From Streptomyces sp. NRRL S-87 (GTDB taxonomy: Bacteria > Actinomycetota > Actinomycetes > Streptomycetales > Streptomycetaceae), in NCBI RefSeq assembly GCF_000719335.1, contig NZ_JOGB01000037.1, positions 20,670-84,669 of the forward strand: a DNA stretch of 64,000 nt, read 5' to 3'. The notes under the pieces were generated by a model. It ran no database searches. It was not told the DNA's origin and saw only the letters and a list, made by a program, of their open reading frames with translations. This document shows positions 58,988 to 64,000 of this stretch, piece by piece; the stretch's first letter is position 1, and every line of letters starts with the position of its first letter. The translations under genes were made by a program, and so were the position numbers.

Positions 58988-59572
58988 ATGGCAGAAGTTC
59001 TCGCTCTCGTGGAAGCGCGGCTGCGCACGGCCCTCGGCGAACCCGACGCCCGCGCCGCTATCACGTTCCTCGGCACCGACCGGATCGAAGTGCTCCGCTT
59101 CACCGAGGGGGACGTCGTCCGGTACGCGACCCTGGGCATGTCCGAACGGCCGATGACCGACCCCAACGACATGGTGGCCGACCCGCTGCGCGGGCCCCGC
59201 GCCGAGCTCGTGCTCTCCGTACGGGCCGGGCTCGCCGACACCGACAAGGTGCTCCGGCCGCTCGCGGTACTGGCGGCGTCCCCGCAGGTGGAGGGTCTGG
59301 TCGTGGCCTCCGGCGCCTCGCTGGACACGGGTGAACCGCTGTGGCCCGGGGCGCCGTTCACCTCCGTGCTCGTCGCCGAGTCCGGCGGACTGGTCGAAGA
59401 CCTGGAGCTCGACGAGCCGCTGGAGCCGGTGCGGTTCCTGCCGCTGCTGCCGATGACCCCGAACGAGGCCGCGTGGAAACGGGTGCACGGCGCGGCCGCG
59501 CTCCAGGAGCGCTGGCTCACCCACGGTACGGACCTGCGCGACCCGCGTCGCACGTCGGTTCCGCTCGACTGA
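58988..59572 (+). CDS. Suppressor-of-fused (SUFU)-domain protein
   Basis: A 194-residue cytoplasmic protein. RIEVLRFTEGDVVRYATLGMS, RAELVLSVRAGLADTDKVLRPLAVLA and PVRFLPLLPMTPNEAAWKRVHG fit the bacterial SUFU domain; the full domain length is present. In bacteria such proteins are often immunity proteins of polymorphic toxins or of unknown role; no toxin is adjacent. It has a leaderless promoter. Confidence 0.87.
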   Translation: MAEVLALVEARLRTALGEPDARAAITFLGTDRIEVLRFTEGDVVRYATLGMSERPMTDPNDMVADPLRGPRAELVLSVRAGLADTDKVLRPLAVLAASPQVEGLVVASGASLDTGEPLWPGAPFTSVLVAESGGLVEDLELDEPLEPVRFLPLLPMTPNEAAWKRVHGAAALQERWLTHGTDLRDPRRTSVPLD

Positions 59573-59801
59573 CGCACCGCCCTCTCGCCGGGAGGCCCGG
59601 TCGGGGTGCGTGCGCGTCCGGCCGGGCGGTCGGGACCTGCGTATCCCGACCGGGCCCGCGTCGGTACGTGCACTGGACGGCTCGACCGGGTGGACTAGGA
59701 CAGTGGGATGTGACTGACCCCGGCCACGGGGGGTACGCATCGGATCCGGACGGGTGATCGTCCCTTGACGCGGCCGCGGCCGGGGAGGAGCGTGGAGCCC
59801 T

Positions 59802-60440
59802 ATGAGGGGCGAACCGAGTTGCCCGAAGTGCGGTGGCCGGGTCAGGCCGCCCGGTCTTTTCTCCGACTCCTGGCAGTGCGCGGTGCACGGCGCCGTCCAT
59901 CCCCTGCAGCCGGTCATCCCGCCCAGTGTCGAGGGCCTCAACGTCGTCACCAAGCGTGCCCAGGTCCCGGTCTGGATGCCGTGGCCGCTGCCCCTCGGCT
60001 GGCTGTTCACCGGGGTCGCCTCCGCGGGCGACGACCGCAACGGGGGCCGGGCCACCGCCGTCGCCTGTTCGGGCCCCGGTCCCGTCGGCGGGATGGGTGA
60101 ACTCCTCCTGATCGCGGAGGAGCTGGGCGTCGGCCTCGGCGCCCGGTACGCCGGCGTCGACGGCCCGGACCCGGGCCCGTACATCGACGTGTCCTCGACC
60201 CCGAACGCCAAGGTGATCGCCGCCGGCCGGCCCACCCCGCTCTGGCACGTCTCCGGCACGCCGGGGGACCGGGCGGTCTTCGCGGGCGAGGCGTTGGGGC
60301 TGTGGCTGTGGGCCGTGGTCTGGCCGGAGCAGTCGGGGCTGCTGCTGTACGACGAGCTGGTGCTCACCGACCTCCGGGAGGCCGGGGCCGAGGTGGACCT
60401 GCTGCCCATAGGGGCGCTGTCGCCCCGCATCATCGACTGA
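59802..60440 (+). CDS. DUF6758-like zinc-ribbon protein
   Basis: A 212-residue protein. The N-terminus MRGEPSCPKCGGRVRPP with a later QCAVHGAVHPL is a zinc-ribbon-like arrangement. The remainder is a beta-rich domain with [29 protein letters not shown] and YIDVSSTPNAKVIAAGRPTPLWHVS. I recall the family label DUF6758 for this set. It precedes the PHP phosphoesterase gene in the same direction with a 128-base gap. Function is unknown. Confidence 0.83.
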   Translation: MRGEPSCPKCGGRVRPPGLFSDSWQCAVHGAVHPLQPVIPPSVEGLNVVTKRAQVPVWMPWPLPLGWLFTGVASAGDDRNGGRATAVACSGPGPVGGMGELLLIAEELGVGLGARYAGVDGPDPGPYIDVSSTPNAKVIAAGRPTPLWHVSGTPGDRAVFAGEALGLWLWAVVWPEQSGLLLYDELVLTDLREAGAEVDLLPIGALSPRIID

Positions 60441-60568
60441 ACGGGTCCTCGACCGAAGGTGTCCGGGATCTCAAGGGCGAAGGGGGCGTTCGGGGCGGTC
60501 CGGGGCGTGCGGGGTGGTTATTCTGAAGTGTCCCCCCGTCCGTCCTGCCCACCGGGAGCCGTGCCGCC

Positions 60569-61435
60569 GTGCGCATCGACCTGCACACCCACTCCGCGGC
60601 CTCGGACGGTACGGACACCCCCGCCGAGCTGGTCCGCAACGCGGCCGCCGCCGGGCTGGACGTCGTCGCGCTGACCGACCACGACACGGTCCGCGGCCAC
60701 GCCGAGGCCGTCGCCGCACTGCCCGAGGGGCTCACGCTCGTCACCGGCGCCGAACTGTCGTGCCGCGTCGACGGCATCTCGATGCACATGCTCGCCTACC
60801 TCTTCGACCCCGAGGAGCCCGACCTCGCCCGCGAGCGCGAACTGGTCCGCGACGACCGCGTGCCGCGCGCCCGCACCATGGTCGGAAAGCTCCAGGAGCT
60901 CGGCGTGCCGGTCACCTGGGAGCAGGTGGCCCGGATCGCGGGCGACGCCTCGGTGGGCCGTCCGCACATCGCGTCCGCCCTCGTCGAACTGGGCGTCGTG
61001 GCCACCGTCTCGGACGCCTTCACTCCCGAGTGGCTGGCCGACGGCGGCCGTGCGTACGCCGAGAAGCACGAGCTCGACCCCTTCGACGCGATCCGCCTGG
61101 TCAAGGCGGCCGGCGGCGTGACCGTCTTCGCCCACCCCCTCGCCGTCAAGCGCGGCCAGGTGGTGCCGGAGAGCGTGATCGCCGAGCTGGCCGCCGCGGG
61201 CCTGGACGGCATCGAGGTCGACCACATGGACCATGACACGGCGGCCCGGGTCCGACTGCGCGGCATGGCCGCCGACCTCGGCCTGCTGGCCACCGGCTCC
61301 AGCGACTACCACGGCAGCCGCAAGACCTGCCGGCTCGGCGACCACACCACCGATCCCGAGATCTACGGCGAGATCACCCGCCGTGCCACCGGCGCCTTCC
61401 CGGTGCCGGGCACGGGCGGACGCGCCGGCGGCTGA
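60569..61435 (+). CDS. PHP-domain phosphoesterase
   Basis: A 288-residue metal-dependent phosphoesterase starting at GTG. DLHTHSAASDGTDTP is motif I, ALTDHDTVRGHAEA motif II, and GRPHIASALVELG, FAHPLAVKRG and TGSSDYHG supply the remaining metal ligands. Such proteins hydrolyse 3',5'-nucleotide bisphosphates or short RNAs (YciV/RNase AM type). TATTCT (60519-60524) may be its -10. Confidence 0.9.
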   Translation: MRIDLHTHSAASDGTDTPAELVRNAAAAGLDVVALTDHDTVRGHAEAVAALPEGLTLVTGAELSCRVDGISMHMLAYLFDPEEPDLARERELVRDDRVPRARTMVGKLQELGVPVTWEQVARIAGDASVGRPHIASALVELGVVATVSDAFTPEWLADGGRAYAEKHELDPFDAIRLVKAAGGVTVFAHPLAVKRGQVVPESVIAELAAAGLDGIEVDHMDHDTAARVRLRGMAADLGLLATGSSDYHGSRKTCRLGDHTTDPEIYGEITRRATGAFPVPGTGGRAGG

Positions 61436-61729
61436 GCACCGTACGGCCTCCCGCCCCCTCCCGCACGCCCCGGTCGGCACCCCGTCCGGACCGGCTGCCC
61501 GCCGTCCGCCGCGGTGCCGGTCCGCCGTGGCGCAGCGGGTGATGCGGCGGGACCGCCCGTACGACCGACCGCCCTTCCCCGTACCGCTCGCCCTGCCGCA
61601 CTCCGCGGGTGCGGGACGTCGCTCCGCAGCGTCCCGTCGTCCTGCCGCGGCCCGTCCGGCTGCGCCCCGCGCAGCCGCCCCGTTCTCTGAACTCCTGTTT
61701 GTACGACAACCTCTCGCAAGGCCATCACT
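61436..61729. other. Intergenic, PHP gene to MarC gene
   Basis: About 294 bases of Pro/Arg-coding-like high-GC sequence without a convincing gene, repeat or terminator. Confidence 0.4.
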
Positions 61730-62335
61730 GTGTTCGACTTTGCCGTTTTCGGATCCCTCTTTCTCACCCTTTTTGTGATTATGGACCCCCCGGGGATCAC
61801 CCCGATCTTCCTGGCCCTGACCTCGGGCCGGGCCACCAAGGTCCAGCGCCGGATGGCGTTCCAGGCCGTCTGCGTCGCCTTCGGCGTCATCGCCGTCTTC
61901 GGCGTCTGCGGCCAGCAGATCCTCGACTACCTGCACGTCTCGGTGCCCGCGCTGATGATCGCGGGTGGTCTGCTGCTGCTCCTGATCGCCCTCGACCTGC
62001 TCACCGGCAAGACCGACGAGCCGAAGCAGACCAAGGACGTCAACGTGGCGCTCGTGCCGCTGGGCATGCCGCTGCTGGCCGGCCCGGGTGCGATCGTCTC
62101 CGTGATCCTCGCGGTGCAGCGGGCCGACGGGTTCAGCGCGCAGGTGTCGGTCTGGGCCGCGATCCTCGCCATGCACGTGGTGCTGTGGCTGACGATGCGC
62201 TACTCGCTCGTGATCATCCGGGTCATCAAGGACGGTGGCGTGGTGCTGGTGACGCGGCTCGCGGGCATGATGCTCTCCGCGATCGCCGTACAGCAGATCA
62301 TCAACGGTGTGCTGCAGGTGGTCCAGAAGGCCTGA
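61730..62335 (+). CDS. MarC-family integral membrane protein
   Basis: A 201-residue protein starting at GTG with six hydrophobic helices. The MarC family has a conserved MDPPGITPIFLALT and PLGMPLLAGPGAI. Despite the name, the MarC family is not shown to confer multiple antibiotic resistance and its substrate is unknown. It is followed by a strong terminator. Confidence 0.92.
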   Translation: MFDFAVFGSLFLTLFVIMDPPGITPIFLALTSGRATKVQRRMAFQAVCVAFGVIAVFGVCGQQILDYLHVSVPALMIAGGLLLLLIALDLLTGKTDEPKQTKDVNVALVPLGMPLLAGPGAIVSVILAVQRADGFSAQVSVWAAILAMHVVLWLTMRYSLVIIRVIKDGGVVLVTRLAGMMLSAIAVQQIINGVLQVVQKA

Positions 62336-62361
62336 TCGCGGGCGGCGCCGTCCCGCACGCC

Positions 62362-62395
62362 AAGCGCCCCGTACCCATGGCGGTACGGGGCGCTT
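62362..62395 (+). terminator. Terminator after the MarC gene
   Basis: Perfect 14-base arms AAGCGCCCCGTACC and GGTACGGGGCGCTT with a six-base loop, 26 bases after the stop. Confidence 0.85.
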
Positions 62396-62453
62396 CGACG
62401 TCTGCGGCGTGCATGAGCCGGGACGGGAGTGCCCCGGTGCTCGAGTGCGCCTG

Positions 62454-62606
62454 TTACGAGGCCGTGGTGTCGGCCGGGCGGATCCAGATGCGCTGGCCGA
62501 TCGCGGCGGCCTGCAGCACGATGCCGTTGACGGAGGCGGCGTCGACGACGGTCCGGTCCACGGGGGTGCCGTCGATGTCGTCCAGGCGCAGAATCTCGAA
62601 GCGCAT
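62454..62606 (-). CDS. Small conserved protein
   Basis: A 50-residue protein. The start at MRFEILRLDDIDGTPVDRTV follows a GGGAGA site; the 20 upstream codons are unlikely to be translated. It continues VVDAASVNGIVLQAAAIGQRIWIRP. I remember similar short proteins in many streptomycetes with no known function. It is convergent with the MarC gene and divergent from the NYN gene. Confidence 0.8.
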   Translation of the reverse strand: MRFEILRLDDIDGTPVDRTVVDAASVNGIVLQAAAIGQRIWIRPADTTAS

Positions 62607-62680
62607 GGGCTTCTCCCTTCGTCTGTCTCGCTCCTTGCACAGGGGATAACGAAGTGTATGACGCAAACATTCCCTACGCT

Positions 62681-62697
62681 AAGGAAATTTTTTCCTT
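62681..62697. promoter_or_regulatory. A+T-rich inverted repeat in a divergent promoter region
   Basis: Arms AAGGAAA and TTTCCTT flank TTT, in an A+T-rich patch that stands out from the rest of the window. It lies between the small conserved gene and the NYN-domain gene. It is a candidate operator or promoter core. Confidence 0.5.
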
Positions 62698-62818
62698 GGC
62701 TAAATACCGAGGTCCCGAGGAGACCGGACCTGTGTCCTCCGTCACAATGACAACCGGACGGGAGTGTTCTGTCCAGTGGAGCCCCGTCCGTCCTGTGGAG
62801 TCCTGTCCAGGGGGTCCG

Positions 62819-63859
62819 ATGAGCGAGCCGTCGCAGGTGACGGGCCCGGACGCGGGTGCGGGTGTGGATACCGGTACGGGCGTGGGACCGGGTGCGGGTG
62901 CGGGTGCGGGTGCCGGTGTGGGCGCGGGGCCCGGTGAGGGGTCCGGCGACGGGCCGGAGACGCCCGGCCTCGCCGAGCTGGCCGGACGGGTGGAGCGCAC
63001 GAACGAACTGCTCGAGCGCATGCTGGCCGAGGTGGCCAAGACGCCGTCGACCCACGCGATCTTCGTTGACGCCGGCTACGTCTACGCCTCCGTCGGCCGC
63101 CTGGTCGCCGGCACCGAGGACCGCCGCTCCTTCGACCTCGACGCCGAGGGCATGATCGAGGCCCTCATCGACAAGGCCCGCACGATCTTCGCCGACAGCA
63201 GGCTGCTGCGCGTGTACTGGTACGACGGTGCCCGGCGCCGCATCCACACCGCCGAGCAGCAGTCGATCGCGGAACTGCCCGACGTGAAGGTCAGGCTCGG
63301 CAACCTCAACGCCAGCAACCAGCAGAAGGGCGTCGACTCCCTCATCCGCACCGACCTGGAGTCCCTGGCCCGGCACCGGGCCATCAGCGACGCGGCCCTC
63401 GTCGGCGGCGACGAGGACCTCGTCTCGGCGGTCGAGGCGGCCCAGGGGTACGGTGCACGCGTCCACCTCTGGGGTATCGAGGCCCGCGACGGCCGCAACC
63501 AGGCCGAGGCGCTGCTGTGGGAGGTGGACAGCCAGCGGGTCTTCGACCTCGAGTTCTGCAAGCCGTACGTCACCCGGCGGGCACCCCTGGGCGGTGAGCC
63601 GGACGGCGAGGGACTGCCCCGGCCCGGCCGCGAGGACGTGCGGTTCGTCGGGGCGCGCATAGCCGCCGCCTGGCTCGCGACGAAGGGGCCCGCGGCGCTC
63701 GCGGAACTCCTCCCCGGCCACCCGTACCTGCCCGGGGCCGTGGACCAGGAGCTCCTGGTGGAGGCCGAAGCGCTGCTCCACTACTCGCTGCGCGGCCAGG
63801 CCGACCTGCGTCGCGAACTGCGGGACGGCTTCTGGACGTGGCTACGGGCGCAGTTCTGA
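62819..63859 (+). CDS. NYN-domain protein (putative RNase)
   Basis: A 346-residue protein. The first 50 residues contain a Gly/Ala dipeptide run; a coiled-coil LAELAGRVERTNELLERMLAEVAK follows. The NYN/PIN-like domain begins STHAIFVDAGYVYASVGRLV, with acidic residues in VYWYDGARRR, KGVDSLIRTDLESLA and VGGDEDLVSAVEAAQ forming the expected metal site. A C-terminal helical domain of about 90 residues follows. The start is set at MSEPSQ, preceded by GGGGG. NYN domains are RNases, often in RNA turnover. Confidence 0.88.
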   Translation: MSEPSQVTGPDAGAGVDTGTGVGPGAGAGAGAGVGAGPGEGSGDGPETPGLAELAGRVERTNELLERMLAEVAKTPSTHAIFVDAGYVYASVGRLVAGTEDRRSFDLDAEGMIEALIDKARTIFADSRLLRVYWYDGARRRIHTAEQQSIAELPDVKVRLGNLNASNQQKGVDSLIRTDLESLARHRAISDAALVGGDEDLVSAVEAAQGYGARVHLWGIEARDGRNQAEALLWEVDSQRVFDLEFCKPYVTRRAPLGGEPDGEGLPRPGREDVRFVGARIAAAWLATKGPAALAELLPGHPYLPGAVDQELLVEAEALLHYSLRGQADLRRELRDGFWTWLRAQF

Positions 63860-63937
63860 ACGGGGCGGGGGCTTCGGTTGGCTCGCTTCGGGGGTGGGTC
63901 GCGTGGTGTGTGGGTCCCCTCGGCGCTTGACAGGGGC

Positions 63938-63989
63938 GGCCTGCAGGCCTCCCCCAGCTACCGCTGGGAGGTACCCCCAGCGGCAGGCC
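63938..63989. repeat. Interspersed hairpin repeat
   Basis: Outer arms GGCCTGC (63938-63944) and GCAGGCC (63983-63989) enclose inner hairpins built from CCCAGC, GCTGGG and CCCAGC units. The same family of structured repeat is, as I recall, scattered through streptomycete genomes at gene ends. It may act as a terminator of the NYN gene. Confidence 0.6.
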
Positions 63990-64000
63990 CACCCCGAGGG

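Overview
The window is about 64 kb of chromosome from a high-GC actinomycete, almost certainly a Streptomyces or a close relative. The evidence is the extreme G+C at third codon positions, the frequent GTG starts and GTGA/ATGA gene overlaps, the mycothiol gene mshB, a locus organised like bldK, and actinobacterial families such as DUF3117, CGNR zinc fingers and SARP regulators. There are no tRNA or rRNA genes, CRISPR arrays, insertion sequences or phage genes. From memory, the gene order matches two published landmarks: the Streptomyces coelicolor bldK-to-tatB region and the Mycobacterium tuberculosis Rv1170-Rv1239 block.

Region 1 (1-5.9 kb, minus strand) is a peptide/nickel-type ABC importer in the order lipoprotein, permease, permease, ATPase, ATPase (last gene cut by the edge), plus a double-GNAT acetyltransferase. 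Region 2 (6.3-14.8 kb, plus strand) is the accessory highlight. It is a co-directional run of ThDP-dependent benzoylformate-decarboxylase-like enzyme, FAD-linked 2-hydroxyacid dehydrogenase, cytochrome P450, alpha/beta hydrolase, cyclooxygenase/alpha-dioxygenase-like haem enzyme and a small WXG-like helical-hairpin protein. Together these read like an alpha-oxidation or oxylipin pathway: release a fatty acid, oxygenate it, oxidise the 2-hydroxy acid, decarboxylate the 2-oxo acid. This is inference from families and order. It sits between two peptide-transporter operons that I recall as adjacent in S. coelicolor, so it may be an insertion. Region 3 (14.8-21.2 kb, minus strand) is the bldKABCDE-like importer.

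Region 4 (21.7-29.6 kb, plus strand) holds a small membrane protein, mshB, a membrane protein and a collagen-like/peptidoglycan-binding membrane protein. It ends with a translationally coupled drug-efflux-type ABC transporter and DesK/DesR-type two-component system, preceded by a near-perfect operator palindrome. Region 5 (29.7-35.1 kb) is accessory: a metallo-beta-lactamase-fold protein with an altered metal motif, an epoxide-hydrolase-like enzyme divergent from a CGNR regulator, and an 895-residue membrane receptor-like protein of unknown function.

Region 6 (35.2-54.8 kb) is conserved core: fdxA, dapC, dapE, a LOG-family protein, folP2-like, a DivIVA-like protein, tag, DUF3117, an O-methyltransferase, sigE-rseA-htrA-tatB (envelope stress, with an ECF-type promoter in front of sigE), mrp, DUF1003 and an MgtE-N/CBS protein. 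Region 7 (55-64 kb) has a lipoprotein, a SARP-like regulator, corA with a short upstream ORF and hairpins, a SUFU-domain protein, PHP phosphoesterase, MarC, an NYN nuclease-like protein and a terminal hairpin repeat.
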